From positions 1,674,001 through 1,738,000 of the forward strand of contig JALJCQ010000016.1 of assembly GCA_023091665.1 (NCBI GenBank): a stretch of DNA of 64,000 nt, written 5' to 3'. A program made the translations under genes and the position numbers. The number at the start of each line of letters is the position of its first letter. Positions within the stretch are counted from its first letter, which is position 1. This stretch comes from Pythium myriotylum. Taxonomy: Eukaryota; Oomycota; Peronosporomycetes; Pythiales; Pythiaceae. Below are positions 52,805 to 63,684 of the stretch, in pieces. The notes beneath the pieces are model-generated. The model ran no database searches and had not been told where the DNA came from. It saw only the letters and a list, made by a program, of their open reading frames with translations.

Positions 52805-54512
52805 TCATCCACTCGGAACATCGTTCGTGTGGAGCCACTTAAACTTGAAAGTGAAGTCCATCCCGTAGTGCTCGAAGTTGAGCTGCACCACAAAAAACAC
52901 CCATCGCCTGCGTCACCTTCAGATTCGACAAGATTGCAAACGCCGCTTGACGATATGTTGGTACTCGCCACCTCAATAGACGATCCATCACGACGCAAAC
53001 GGTTACGAAGGATGTGAACTCGAAACTGGCATACTTGGCCACTTGCACGACCGTGGTCAGCATCTCATGGTCGGTCAGTCGTGCAAACGAAGTGTAATAA
53101 GCACGCGTCGGTAGATATGTCAACGTGAGAATATAAAGAGCTAGAGTGGGGAAGCAAAACTTTGGAAATGTCTCGGATAAGTAGAAATGCAAGCCAAGAG
53201 AAGGCGACGTACTGTACACAACGGAGGTCATAACTTCACAAAACTCTATGAGCACGTAAAACTCGACCATGTGAAGCAGTTTCTGTGCGTCGCGAACAAT
53301 GCGGATACGCGTCCTGTCGATCGGAGAAAGGGCTGTCAATGATGATGCCGTTTCGGATTTACACTCGTTTGATGCAACCGGTTGAATTCTATTGGTGGGG
53401 CTTAAAGTCACCGCACTTCCAGTAAAGGCACCGACTCGAATGACAATCTTGTGCAGTGAACTGTTTCGATTAAGATCGGCATGTAAATGTCGCGGCGAGC
53501 TTACGTACGGATGATCTGCGAGATGAGGATGCATCTCCAATAAGCTCCAAGAGTACTCGATCACACCGAGACTTCGAAGATGAGAAGACTCCAGTGCTAA
53601 TTCACCTGACTCATCCGTGCTTGAGAGTGCATTAACGTTCCGTCCGACCCGATTTATAACGCTTACGACTTCGTAGACAGCGATGACATTCTGAACCACG
53701 TCCACAATCATCAAAAATGCTACCGATCCGCTCGTCCGTGCCTGCTGCGTCGTGATCGACATGAACAACGAGTGGAACAGATCCACGTTGAACACCACAA
53801 TCGTCGGCGCCAGGTCCTCCATGTGGAATACTCCTCTGTTCAACACGTTTTTGAGGAAGAGCTTGATGAACGGGAGGCAAAATGACACGTATGTTTGGTA
53901 CTCGGTTCTTGTTGTTGAGAAGATCACACTGTACGATGTGTACGCGAAGAAGAGTGCAACCTGTGAGCTCATGATAATTGAATATCGAATGATGTTGTTC
54001 CGAGCTTCCTTATTTGTCTTGAGCTCGTGTCGCCAAGTCAGATACAATCCGCCACACAGTGACGACAGCCATGGGGTCAAAGCAAAAACGGGAATGAACG
54101 GAATCGGAAAGCCAATGGTGAGGCCAAAGATGACGCTGTTCATAGCCGTGGCCATTCCGCCGGCGGCACAGATTGCCAAGAGGTTCTTCAGCGGTAAACT
54201 GAGCAACATTGATCCCACTTCAATCTGAATTGCACCCACAAATGATAGCAGGGCGCCCATGAACCAAAACCGAAAATGGAGACCAGCCGATTGGTGCACA
54301 AAACCGAGCCCCGGAGAACTCACAGGTAATAAGTCGATTTCGATGACGACAAGAAAGCATGGAACAGGCACAAAAAGTAGTATCAGCACGTCTCGAAGCG
54401 AGCTAGAGTTCGTGGAGTGGTCGTTCACAGCACGGAATCGAGCCAGCGAGTACCACCCCTGAAGCTCCACTTGCAATGAGTCCCACGCACGGGTAAAACA
54501 GCCAAGCTTCAT
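52805..54512 (-). pseudogene. Multi-pass membrane protein family, copy 5 (B), same C-terminal deletion
   Basis: Start MKLGCFTRAWDSLQVELQ at 54512; intron 53141-53212. It carries the same 13-14-nt deletion as copy 4, so the lesion predates the duplication, and the altered frame stops at 52839. Specific residues include 'LPLKNLLAICAAGG'. Its upstream region leads into the left arm of the inverted repeat, and the start region matches that of the partial copy at 63865. A shortened protein of about 530 aa with a different C-terminus could still be made. Confidence 0.75.
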
Positions 54513-55399
54513 CTTGACAAGTAGCTCGAGAGGAGCGCGTTCGTGTTGTCGTGCAGTTCGACTCGCTAGCCGCCACGTCGGAAGATCGCAAAACCAATAT
54601 TAACCATGTACCTGGAATCATTATCATAAGTGCGATCATAAGCACTCGCCCAACCCTGTACCTACAATGCACAAATCATTAAATGCCACTATACCGTACC
54701 GTATTCTTGACGGAGACTGCGACGGTCTGTCAAACCAATGTGATCTTGTGCTATTTTTTGCATCCTGGTGCGGTATATCATTGGCTCGACTAGCGAATAT
54801 TTCGCTTTGAAAGCAATCATTCGCCTTGAACGCAATCACCTTGATAGCAATCATTGCTTTTCGTGGAACGTGGTGGAAGTACCGCAATCCAGGATACGTG
54901 AAATTGTGAATGACGCCATCGACAGACCGATGCATCGGTGAGCTCGCACGCTCTCGGAAGAAATCACGTTCCTCGATGGCAGAGTGGTGCTAACGAACAG
55001 AGGAGGATGGTCGTATTTGTTATCGGAGACTGCACCCTCAAACAACGCTCCACTCCGATAGGTCGCTGCAGGAATAAGTCTCATCCTTAACATCCGTGCG
55101 ATAAGAACGTCGATCGCCCCTTTTTTCGAGTCCCTGCAAGGGGTATACATAGCCTCGATGGGAGCATTGTGGCAGCAGCTGAGACGTGAAGAATAGAGGC
55201 TTTATCAAATCCTCGGTCAACATCAGCCAAAACTCAGAATTGTGTAAAACACAACATCTCCTTGCCGCTTCACCTTTGCCTCGGTTGAAGGTATCAGTTT
55301 CCATCTCGAGCACGATAGCCGTAACATGCAATTTGGGTTTGCTCCCAGACAAGAAGGCCTACACACTCTCCTTGGGATACCGACCGAGCTAAAAAGGAT
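54513..55399. other. Non-coding part of the inverted-repeat arm
   Basis: A frame of about 100 codons (54851-55150, minus; its partner 61873-62172) is kept open in both arms with many amino-acid changes for the otherwise near-identical arms. No family is recognised, and it is more likely 3' flank of the M96-like gene. Confidence 0.45.
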
Positions 55400-56737
55400 T
55401 CAAGTTGTCGGAGCTATGGGCGAATCGTTTGTCTTGAGCGAGTTGTCCAGCGCCATCGTTTCGATCGCATCCGCCAGGAACGCAATGTCGTCCCCAGAAG
55501 TGCACATCATCTGGCTCGTCATGGCTCCGACTGGCACATCCGCGGTTGACGGCGGAGGACTGACTGTCAGTGGGGAGCTGAGAGGACAACGCACCGGCAC
55601 CACTCGATTGCAGACGTCCACCGCGACTTGTCCGTCCACTTTCGGGTGGCCTCGGAACATGAGCCACGTCGCACCGACTGCGACGACCTCGCTGTCCCCG
55701 CCAAACTCTGCTGTCTTCAAACCTCTCATGATCAACGTGACGCGTGTGGCTTCTACAAACACCTTCATGGCGATCGTCATGGTGTTCTCGACGCCAGGCA
55801 AACCCAACACCTCGTCGTCCACAATCTTGACTTTCGCAGCGTACACGTTCTCCCCGACGTCGTAGCGCTCCAGCTCGCGGCGTTGGCGTGCGTACTCGCT
55901 CGTCACGGCGGGCCAGATCGCACCTGCGACGCTCGTGAGATCGAACGGCGACGTGAACGACTGTCGCGTCTCGATGTAGAACTGCTCGACGCCGTTGTGG
56001 TCGTGAGATCTGATGGACGATCGCGTCGGCGGACGGTCGTCCATGACGACGATCTCGTCGGAGACCGGATCGGGGAAGACCGTGTCGATCGCGTCGTAGG
56101 CTTCGTGGATGTCGTCGAGCATGCGATTGATAACTGCGTCGAGGTCGCCGGCCGCCGCGAGGTCGAGCGGCCACTGCGACGGCCAGGGCTGCGGCTCCAA
56201 CTGGCTCAGGAAGACCTCGGCGCGCTTGGCGAGCACGGCGTCGAGCGCCTTGGCGACCTGCAGCTGGCGGTGGAGGCGTCCGCGCAGAACGTCGTTGAGC
56301 TGCTCGGCCTCGCGGCGGCGCGCGCGCTGGCGACGGGCCACGGCGCGCCAGGCGGTGGGCGGCGCGCGGGTCTCGGCGAGCGCGCGCTTGACCATGGCGG
56401 CCGCGAGGCGCCGCTCGAGGTCGGCGATCTGCGCGCGCAGGTGCTGCTGCTCGGCGCGCACGCGCTGCGTCTGCGACATGCGTCGGCGCGGCTTTGGCTT
56501 CGTGGGCGCGGCGCCGCCGTCGCTGCTGCTGCTAGTGCTGTCGGGCGCGTGCTCGGCGTCCGAGAGCGCCGAGAGCAGCTCGTCGCAGCTGGCGGAGGAC
56601 GCGGCGGGCGGCGAGAGCGCGGCGTCGAGGTCGCCGGCCGTGTCGAGAATGAGGTCGAAGAGCGAGGCGTCGAGCAGCGCGTCGCGCGACGGCGACGGCG
56701 ACGGCTGCATGGCGAGAGGGAGACGCGCGGTGGCCAT
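55400..56737 (-). CDS. M96-like protein: bZIP/coiled-coil plus START-like domain, left copy
   Basis: 445 aa, intronless. Order: acidic N-terminus (about 1-75), basic-plus-coiled-coil segment 'KPKPRRRMSQTQRVRAEQQHLRAQIADLERRL' (about 80-112), a second basic-helical segment 'WRAVARRQRARRREAEQLNDVLRGRL' (about 127-152), and a C-terminal START-like region with 'VEQFYIETRQSFTSPFDLTSVAGAIWPAV', 'GLPGVENTMTIAMKVFVEATRVTLIMRGL' and 'VAVDVCNRVVPVRCP'. This layout is that of the large oomycete 'M96 mating-specific' family, to which I assign it by pattern; DNA binding is suggested by the basic segments but is unproven. It differs from the right-arm copy (60286) only in the last 15 or so residues (here 'DNSLKTNDSPIAPTT'). 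Confidence 0.78.
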   Translation of the reverse strand: MATARLPLAMQPSPSPSRDALLDASLFDLILDTAGDLDAALSPPAASSASCDELLSALSDAEHAPDSTSSSSDGGAAPTKPKPRRRMSQTQRVRAEQQHLRAQIADLERRLAAAMVKRALAETRAPPTAWRAVARRQRARRREAEQLNDVLRGRLHRQLQVAKALDAVLAKRAEVFLSQLEPQPWPSQWPLDLAAAGDLDAVINRMLDDIHEAYDAIDTVFPDPVSDEIVVMDDRPPTRSSIRSHDHNGVEQFYIETRQSFTSPFDLTSVAGAIWPAVTSEYARQRRELERYDVGENVYAAKVKIVDDEVLGLPGVENTMTIAMKVFVEATRVTLIMRGLKTAEFGGDSEVVAVGATWLMFRGHPKVDGQVAVDVCNRVVPVRCPLSSPLTVSPPPSTADVPVGAMTSQMMCTSGDDIAFLADAIETMALDNSLKTNDSPIAPTT

Positions 56738-57008
56738 GTGCGCAGAGAGACAGACGAGGGAACTGAGAGGGGAGGTAGGTGCGCGTCGTGGGAGGCAGAG
56801 AGCTCGAACTTAGGATGCATCTGCGACGTGTGCACGGAGACTGCATTGGGAAGGGGTGGGTCCTAGTGGACTGGGTCCTAGTTAGGATTCTGTCTTACGT
56901 AGGCCCTAGGATTCTGTCTTACGCAGAGACGCAGCACGGCGGCGGCAGACAGACAGCTCCCGTCGAGCCAACAGCGATGGCGAGTCGTCGCTAGCACGAC
57001 GACAAGCG

Positions 57009-58240
57009 TCAACTAGTACTCGTACGACTGCAGCGACGAGACTCGGAGAGGAGCTGGTTCTCCAGTCGCTGGACGAGCGAGGTCATCTCGGCGCGGAGCA
57101 CGCCCTCGAGGAAGGCGGTGGCGGGGTGCTCCGTTTCTAGGGATGGGACGGCGTTGTCGGTGTCGCGTCCGTCGAAGGTCGTGGTGGCTGCGACGCGGAG
57201 ACGCGAGGCAGCGCCGCCGCTCGCAGTCTGGAAGAGGTCGTCCGCGGTGATCCAGCACTTGTGGGTGATGATGGCGCCTCGGATCGCCGCCGACTCGCAC
57301 TCGTCGACTCGGAAGCGAGACGCCACGACGACGACCGTCCGCTCGAGTGTGCAGTAGCGTCGACTCGTTCGCAGCGCAACGAGCACACTCCGCGCGCAAG
57401 GGTCGATGACTCGCACTCGATGGCGCATCTCGATGGCATCTGGGCCGCACTGCCTGTTCTGGAGGCATTTAAAGTCTGTGTTAGTGTCTGGTGCATGGAT
57501 TTCAAGAGATCATTCAATGTGAGCGTTACCACGGTCAGCCCCTCGTCTGCGAGCACCCTCGGGAGAGAATTCCACACGACTCGCATGACAAAGGCGGCGC
57601 AAAAGGGTATCGATGGTGATTTGAGGCTCTCGACGCTCAGAGGGTGCTGTTGGACGTAGCTTCTTCCTCCGCGCAGCTCTTGATGTTTACGTAAAGTGGC
57701 CATCACTTGGGCGGTTCGGGCAAATTGATGGTCGAGCTCATTGGACATCGTCCATAGTTCGAACTCTTCGGTGGGATCAAACTGATTGCCCATTTCGTCG
57801 CAATGCCTGCCTCCTTCAATGAGCTACGTGCGAAGAATTGCGTAAAGAAACAACCATTAACACCCAACGATTTCCCCTGAACTCACTGTGGTTGCGCCCG
57901 CCAACTTTCGCTGAACGTAGACGGTCATGCTTGCCAAGACTGCAGTCATCTCGTTTTCGAGGCGCCTCAGTTTTACGTTCTCTGCCACAGAGGCGAGCCT
58001 CATCTGGTGCTGTCGCTTGACCATCTTCCTCCAGACCATTGTCCGCACACCTGGTCTGTCCGATATCACGAGGGCGTCTCCTTCGTCTTCCTGCCGTCGA
58101 AGCATGCCAAGCTGTTTGCGTAAGGTGATGGCTTGTGCTCGTAGCCGTTTGACCTCTCGGCAACGGCGCTGATTGGTCGAGAGGGACTTTTTCGCGACCT
58201 GAACCACGTCCCCGTGCGTTGTCGTCGCCATCGCTTTCTC
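57009..58240 (-). pseudogene. Second M96-like gene, frame broken
   Basis: The likely start is the ATG at 58231 (MATTTHGDVVQVAKKSL), giving 'NQRRCREVKRLRAQAITLRKQLGMLRRQ' (basic-leucine-zipper-like) and 'WRKMVKRQHQMRLASVAENVKLRRLENEM'. A GTGAGT at about 57887 ends this exon. The next part reads 'CDEMGNQFDPTEEFELWTMSNELDHQFARTAQVMATL' to 'LLKSMHQTLTQTLNASRTG', and then homology passes to another frame ('RHRVRVIDPCARSVLVALRTSRRYCTLERTVVVVASRF...ITADDLFQTASGG') that ends at 57009. The change at about 57430-57450 coincides with the inner edge of the inverted repeat, so the 3' part may have been joined by that rearrangement. A missed intron is the alternative. Confidence 0.6.
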
Positions 58241-59572
58241 TCTCACCGCTCACGCCGGTCTCTGATTGTGTTAGAGTTTAATCGGAAGTGAAGACACTGA
58301 CTAGACCTCCCAGCAACGTCCAGCCTTGGGTGGTCAGTGTCAGACGTTTCCACCTCGAGGCAGACGACAGACTGATTGGCGCTATGAGCTGGAGTGATTG
58401 TCGCGAGTAAACGCGGCAGGCGCTCGTGCAGTTTCTCCGGGCAAATTTCGTACACTCGACGTGATTGGACGTCACCAGTGTGATCATTGATCGTAATCGA
58501 ACTGCTTTTGCGTGTCACAGATCGCCAATACTTCTATCGCTTCGACCATACTCTACGGGACCCCTGCGCCTAGAGCCCGCAGCAAGCCACAGTCATCGCC
58601 CCAACCGACTCAAACTACTTTTTATTGATGAATGTTGTTGTCTGGATATAGCTATGGTTGGCTCAACCGATCCTCAAATGCGAATGTCCGGTTCCACTCT
58701 AGTTGTCAATATCATAGGGGATTCGCGTGAGCATCTCTAACTTTGGAAGCATCAACGACTTCACTCGTCACGACATGACACACACGAACGTTCTCACGTT
58801 TCAGAGACCAAACAGCCCCGACACGAACTCACAGTCCACGCATTCTCCAAGGCTTTCAGGTAATCTGGCGCTGGAGACACCAACTCCCCCCGGAAGAACG
58901 GCCGTGGTTGCCGACAGAAGCCCGAGCGCAAGTTGACGCAGCTATCAGAGCCAGTGTTCTCCGACTACAGGAACGCAGTGACGCTCCAGAGGCACTGGGA
59001 GGCGCTGGCTCAATCATCCTGCGCGTTCAAAGGAGCCATCTCACCCCAACTTTGATATGGAGTGCGGCCACAAGCCTCCCGGCGTGCTCAACTACCAACA
59101 ACTATGCTGAATACTATGGGCTCTACGTCGGTCTCACTGCGGCTGAGCAACACCGATGGACCCCTCTAACGGTCATCGGCGACAGCCAACTCATCCTTCG
59201 GCAGATTTCCCAGTATCGACCACCACAAAATGAGCGCCTCCGCACGCTCTACAACCCTTCTCGCCTCATTGCCGACCGTCTACATGTACTCACATGGCGT
59301 CATCACCTCCGTGAGTTCAACAAGATGGCCGACTACGCGGCAAACGTTGCGATGGACTCCAAGTGCAGCCTCCACACGTTCCATCCGTCCGACCGCCCTG
59401 AGTGGCGCGGACTTCCTCAACTTCTCCCTGGTGACTTCTTCCAGTGGCAGGCCTCCACTCTTCAATAGGCCCAGGGCCATTCCCTTGTATATTGCATGTC
59501 TAGCTATCGTTGTTTACACAGTTGTAACACAATAGACTCCAACTTCAAAAGAAAGAAGACAGTCCACGCAGT
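57451..59572. other. Spacer of the inverted repeat
   Basis: About 2.1 kb of unique sequence: most of the second M96-like gene, an unassigned stretch at 58241-58700 and a LINE fragment. In 58243-58518, minus strand, an open frame ('VYEICPEKLHERLPRLLATITPAHSANQSVVCLEVETSD') could be a further exon, but nothing identifies it. Confidence 0.6.
58908..59548 (+). pseudogene. LINE fragment: RNase H domain and 3' end
   Basis: Encodes 'LGGAGSIILRVQRSHLTPTLIWSAA', 'TNNYAEYYGLYVGL', 'VIGDSQLILRQI' and 'FNKMADYAANVAMD', stop at 59466-59468, then a short 3' UTR ending AATAGACTCCAACTTC. Same LINE lineage as the minus fragment at 18014-18490. 5' truncated; the first strand of RNase H with the first Asp is degenerate. 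Its 3' end is about 25 bp from the right-arm boundary. Confidence 0.8.
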
Positions 59573-60014
59573 ACGCGGCCCAGACGCCATCGAGATGCGC
59601 CATCGAGTGCGAGTCATCGACCCTTGCGCGCGGAGTGTGCTCGTTGCGCTGCGAACGAGTCGACGCTACTGCACACTCGAGCGGACGGTCGTCGTCGTGG
59701 CGTCTCGCTTCCGAGTCGACGAGTGCGAGTCGGCGGCGATCCGAGGCGCCATCATCACCCACAAGTGCTAGATCACCGCGGACGACCTCTTCCAGACTGC
59801 GAGCGGCGGCGCTGCCTCGCGTCTCTGCGTCGCAGCCACCACGACCTTCGACGGACGCGACACCGACAACGCCGTCCCATCCCTAGAAACGGAGCACCCC
59901 GCCACCGCCTTCCTCGAGGGCGTGCTCCGCGCCGAGATGACCTCGCTCGTCCAGCGACTGGAGAACCAGCTCCTCTCCGAGTCTCGTCGCTGCAGTCGTA
60001 CGAGTACTAGTTGA
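59573..60014 (+). pseudogene. 3' fragment of the second M96-like gene (right arm)
   Basis: The partner of 57009-57450, cut off from its 5' part. It has gained a stop: 'ITHKC' is followed by TAG (59769-59771) where the left copy has TGG. No start or promoter. Confidence 0.85.
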
Positions 60015-60285
60015 CGCTTGTCGTCGTGCTAGCGACGACTCGCCATCGCTGTTGGCTCGACGGGAGCTGTCTGTCTGCCGCCGCCGTGCTGCGTCTCTGC
60101 GTAAGACAGAATCCTAGGGCCTACGTAAGACAGAATCCTAACTAGGACCCAGTCCACTAGGACCCACCCCTTCCCAATGCAGTCTCCGTGCACACGTCGC
60201 AGATGCATCCTAAGTTCGAGCTCTCTGCCTCCCACGACGCGCACCTACCTCCCCTCTCAGTTCCCTCGTCTGTCTCTCTGCGCAC

Positions 60286-61623
60286 ATGGCCACCGCGCGT
60301 CTCCCTCTCGCCATGCAGCCGTCGCCGTCGCCGTCGCGCGACGCGCTGCTCGACGCCTCGCTCTTCGACCTCATTCTCGACACGGCCGGCGACCTCGACG
60401 CCGCGCTCTCGCCGCCCGCCGCGTCCTCCGCCAGCTGCGACGAGCTGCTCTCGGCGCTCTCGGACGCCGAGCACGCGCCCGACAGCACTAGCAGCAGCAG
60501 CGACGGCGGCGCCGCGCCCACGAAGCCAAAGCCGCGCCGACGCATGTCGCAGACGCAGCGCGTGCGCGCCGAGCAGCAGCACCTGCGCGCGCAGATCGCC
60601 GACCTCGAGCGGCGCCTCGCGGCCGCCATGGTCAAGCGCGCGCTCGCCGAGACCCGCGCGCCGCCCACCGCCTGGCGCGCCGTGGCCCGTCGCCAGCGCG
60701 CGCGCCGCCGCGAGGCCGAGCAGCTCAACGACGTTCTGCGCGGACGCCTCCACCGCCAGCTGCAGGTCGCCAAGGCGCTCGACGCCGTGCTCGCCAAGCG
60801 CGCCGAGGTCTTCCTGAGCCAGTTGGAGCCGCAGCCCTGGCCGTCGCAGTGGCCGCTCGACCTCGCGGCGGCCGGCGACCTCGACGCAGTTATCAATCGC
60901 ATGCTCGACGACATCCACGAAGCCTACGACGCGATCGACACGGTCTTCCCCGATCCGGTCTCCGACGAGATCGTCGTCATGGACGACCGTCCGCCGACGC
61001 GATCGTCCATCAGATCTCACGACCACAACGGCGTCGAGCAGTTCTACATCGAGACGCGACAGTCGTTCACGTCGCCGTTCGATCTCACGAGCGTCGCAGG
61101 TGCGATCTGGCCCGCCGTGACGAGCGAGTACGCACGCCAACGCCGCGAGCTGGAGCGCTACGACGTCGGGGAGAACGTGTACGCTGCGAAAGTCAAGATT
61201 GTGGACGACGAGGTGTTGGGTTTGCCTGGCGTCGAGAACACCATGACGATCGCCATGAAGGTGTTTGTAGAAGCCACACGCGTCACGTTGATCATGAGAG
61301 GTTTGAAGACAGCAGAGTTTGGCGGGGACAGCGAGGTCGTCGCAGTCGGTGCGACGTGGCTCATGTTCCGAGGCCACCCGAAAGTGGACGGACAAGTCGC
61401 GGTGGACGTCTGCAATCGAGTGGTGCCGGTGCGTTGTCCTCTCAGCTCCCCACTGACAGTCAGTCCTCCGCCGTCAACCGCGGATGTGCCAGTCGGAGCC
61501 ATGACGAGCCAGATGATGTGCACTTCTGGGGACGACATTGCTTTCCTGGCGGATGCGATCGAAACGATGGCGCTGGACGAGTCGCTCAAGTCAAGCGATT
61601 CACCCACAGCTACGACCATCTGA
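60286..61623 (+). CDS. M96-like protein: bZIP/coiled-coil plus START-like domain, right copy
   Basis: 445 aa, a mirror copy of 55400-56737. The two are identical for about 430 residues; the last codons differ ('DESLKSSDSPTATTI'). Both have the same upstream 270 nt, so both should have the same promoter. The near identity of the whole 1.3 kb beside more diverged flanks suggests recent duplication or continuing gene conversion between the arms. Confidence 0.78.
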   Translation: MATARLPLAMQPSPSPSRDALLDASLFDLILDTAGDLDAALSPPAASSASCDELLSALSDAEHAPDSTSSSSDGGAAPTKPKPRRRMSQTQRVRAEQQHLRAQIADLERRLAAAMVKRALAETRAPPTAWRAVARRQRARRREAEQLNDVLRGRLHRQLQVAKALDAVLAKRAEVFLSQLEPQPWPSQWPLDLAAAGDLDAVINRMLDDIHEAYDAIDTVFPDPVSDEIVVMDDRPPTRSSIRSHDHNGVEQFYIETRQSFTSPFDLTSVAGAIWPAVTSEYARQRRELERYDVGENVYAAKVKIVDDEVLGLPGVENTMTIAMKVFVEATRVTLIMRGLKTAEFGGDSEVVAVGATWLMFRGHPKVDGQVAVDVCNRVVPVRCPLSSPLTVSPPPSTADVPVGAMTSQMMCTSGDDIAFLADAIETMALDESLKSSDSPTATTI

Positions 61624-62637
61624 ACCTGTTTTTGCTTGGTCGGTAGCGCAAGGAGAGTGTGTAGGCCTTCTTGTCTGGGAGCAAACCCAAATTGCATGTT
61701 ACGGCTATCGTGCTCGAGATGGAAACTGATACCTTCAACCGAGGCAAAGATGAAGCGGTAAGGAGATGTTGTGTTTTACACAATTCTGAGTTTTGGCTGA
61801 TGTTGACCGAGGATTTGATAGAGCCTCTATTCTTCACGTCTCAGCTGCTGCCACAATGCTCCCATTGAGACTATGTATACCCCTTGCAGGGACTCGGAAA
61901 AAGGCGCGATCGACGACTTCATCGCACTGATGTTAAGGATGAGACTTATTCCTGCAGCGACCTATCGGAGTGGAGCGTTGTTTGAGGATGCCGTCTCCGA
62001 TAACAAATACGACCATCCTCCTCTGTACGTCAGCACCACTCTACCATCGAGGAACGTGATTTCTTCCAAGAGAGTGCGAGCTCACCGATGCATCGTTCTG
62101 TCGATGGCGTCATTCACAATTTCACGTATCCTGGATTGCGGTACTTCCACCACGTTCCACGAAAAGCAATGATTGCTATCAAGGCGAATGATTGCTTTCA
62201 AGGCAAATGATTGCTTTCAAGGCGAAATATTCGCTAGTCGAGCCAATGATATTCCGCACCAGGATGCAAAAAATAGCACAAGATCACAGTGGTTTGACAG
62301 ACCGTCGCAATCAACGTCAAGAGTATGGTACATTATCCCAAAAATGACACCGAGGTTGTATTTTCGAGTTTGACAGCCAATGAGCGCTTTATGCAACGTA
62401 ACCCGGCTCTCCGATTGGCTGGAGAGGACCGTATGTCAGCGGATACGATGCGGTGACAGACGGTATTCTTGCCACTTTGGTGTCACATACGGTGTCACAA
62501 ATCCGCTGAAAATGACACCGCAGACACGCAGTTTGCCGAGCCAAACAGTCGGGATTGACACCGCATGAGGCGAAAGCGACAAAGCGCATGGTGGACGCTG
62601 TGACTGCATCCACATTCGGCTGGACCACCACGCGAAT

Positions 62638-62701
62638 GGTTGCTTTCTGCTGGTACTTTGCAAGGCCTGATGGCCTTACAAAGTACCAGCAGAAAGCAAC
62701 C
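62638..62701. repeat. Hairpin with 30-nt arms
   Basis: Arms 62638-62667 and 62672-62701, one mismatch, loop TGAT. Confidence 0.92.
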
Positions 62702-62923
62702 CATCCCTACACCTGTGACGCCTTGGTCCTTGAGTCCGTTGCACCAGTGATACCAGCGGTTCTCGGTGGCTTCATAGCGCTGGTCTCTGCTTTGGGTCGC
62801 GACGACCGCAGGTACGATGGTGCCAATAGCTCTCAACACCTGCATGAACGACGGCTTCATGACGTCGCTCAAACATGTGGAGCTCCATACCACACTCTAG
62901 TAGATTGCATTTCTTTTGAATGT

Positions 62924-63083
62924 TGCGGGCGAAGGGGGCATGGTTCGACAACTTGGTCCAGCAATATGCACCTTGGGCCAGCTTGAATTTTGCGGGCGAA
63001 GGGGGCATGGTTCGACGCCTTGAGCTCGGATACGAGCTGGCCCACGCTGGACAGGGCAAGGTGCATATTGCTGGACCAAGTTG
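62924..63083. repeat. Nested direct and inverted repeats
   Basis: Direct repeat: 26 nt at 62924-62949 and 62991-63016 (TGCGGGCGAAGGGGGCATGG...). Inverted repeat: 27 exact nt at 62949-62975 and 63057-63083. Confidence 0.92.
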
Positions 63084-63684
63084 AGAAGCTGTGGTGCGAG
63101 AGCTCTCGTGCATGAACGCCCAGATCAACGACATGAAGAGTAGGCTAGAGGATATCAACACCGGTATTGCAAGTGAGATGTACATCTGTGGAGTGATGTG
63201 AATCACAAGCTCGAGCTGACAAACAGCTCCTTGAAGCGTAGCCCGTGCGGGCGTAACTACGCGGGCGTTAGTTCCACCCGCCACTACAAACTCGAGTCAC
63301 CTGATCAAGCTTTCCAAGTGTCCAAGCCATCTTGACATGCTGTAGCAAGAGTGTGAGTTTGGTCGTGGCGGAGTGGAACCGCCAAAGTAGTTCAGTACGC
63401 GTGAACGCGGCTATGACAAGACCGCGTATTGCCGTCGGAACATCCTATGGAATGCGGTGAAAAGGATGATCCGCCGAGGCTAGAGGAATGGATCGCATCA
63501 TTTATGGAGTGTGCGGTCACACAACCTCTGTTACGCTGATCCTCGAGGTGATGAGAGTGCCCAGGAGACATTGTGGTCATCCACAGATCGACTCAAAGGA
63601 TCAGGTTACATCCAAGTGTAACCCACAACGTAACCAAGAATACGGTGTCATTCCCCGTGTCATTTCTTTGGAACACTTACACAG

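Larger units (their letters stand above)
49030..54160. repeat. 2536-bp direct duplication of membrane-gene segment plus spacer
   Basis: Every landmark from about 49020 to 51630 recurs 2536 bp further on (49440/51976 start codons, 49736/52272 and 50269/52805 marks). The left repeat begins inside copy A and the right one ends inside copy B, both in the 'GGMATAMNSVIFGLTIGFPIPF' codons. Within the repeats the two copies look identical by eye. Confidence 0.9.
54376..57450. repeat. Inverted repeat, left arm
   Basis: Position x pairs with 117023 minus x in the right arm from 54692 to 57450, and with 118377 minus x from 54692 down to the window end. Contains the M96-like gene at 55400-56737, the 3' third of the second M96-like gene, and the start of membrane copy 5. 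Confidence 0.93.
59573..62331. repeat. Inverted repeat, right arm (proximal part)
   Basis: Reverse-complement partner of 54692-57450. Divergence is low over the genes and rises toward the outer end. Confidence 0.93.
62332..63684. mobile_element. Insertion of about 1.35 kb in the right arm, probably a non-autonomous DNA element
   Basis: The left arm is continuous at the corresponding point (54692), while the right arm holds 1354 extra bases. Near the ends lie CCAAAAATGACACCG (62338 on) and the complement of CCAAAGAAATGACAC (about 63652-63668), an imperfect inverted pair; the TGACACC motif recurs inside (about 62510, 62558). The interior has a 30-nt-arm hairpin, a 27-nt inverted repeat and a direct repeat, and no transposase. 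The superfamily is not determined. Confidence 0.55.

Noticed and set aside
62555..62986. 143-codon frame inside the right-arm insertion
   Set aside because: It passes through the 30-nt hairpin and direct repeats and resembles no protein.
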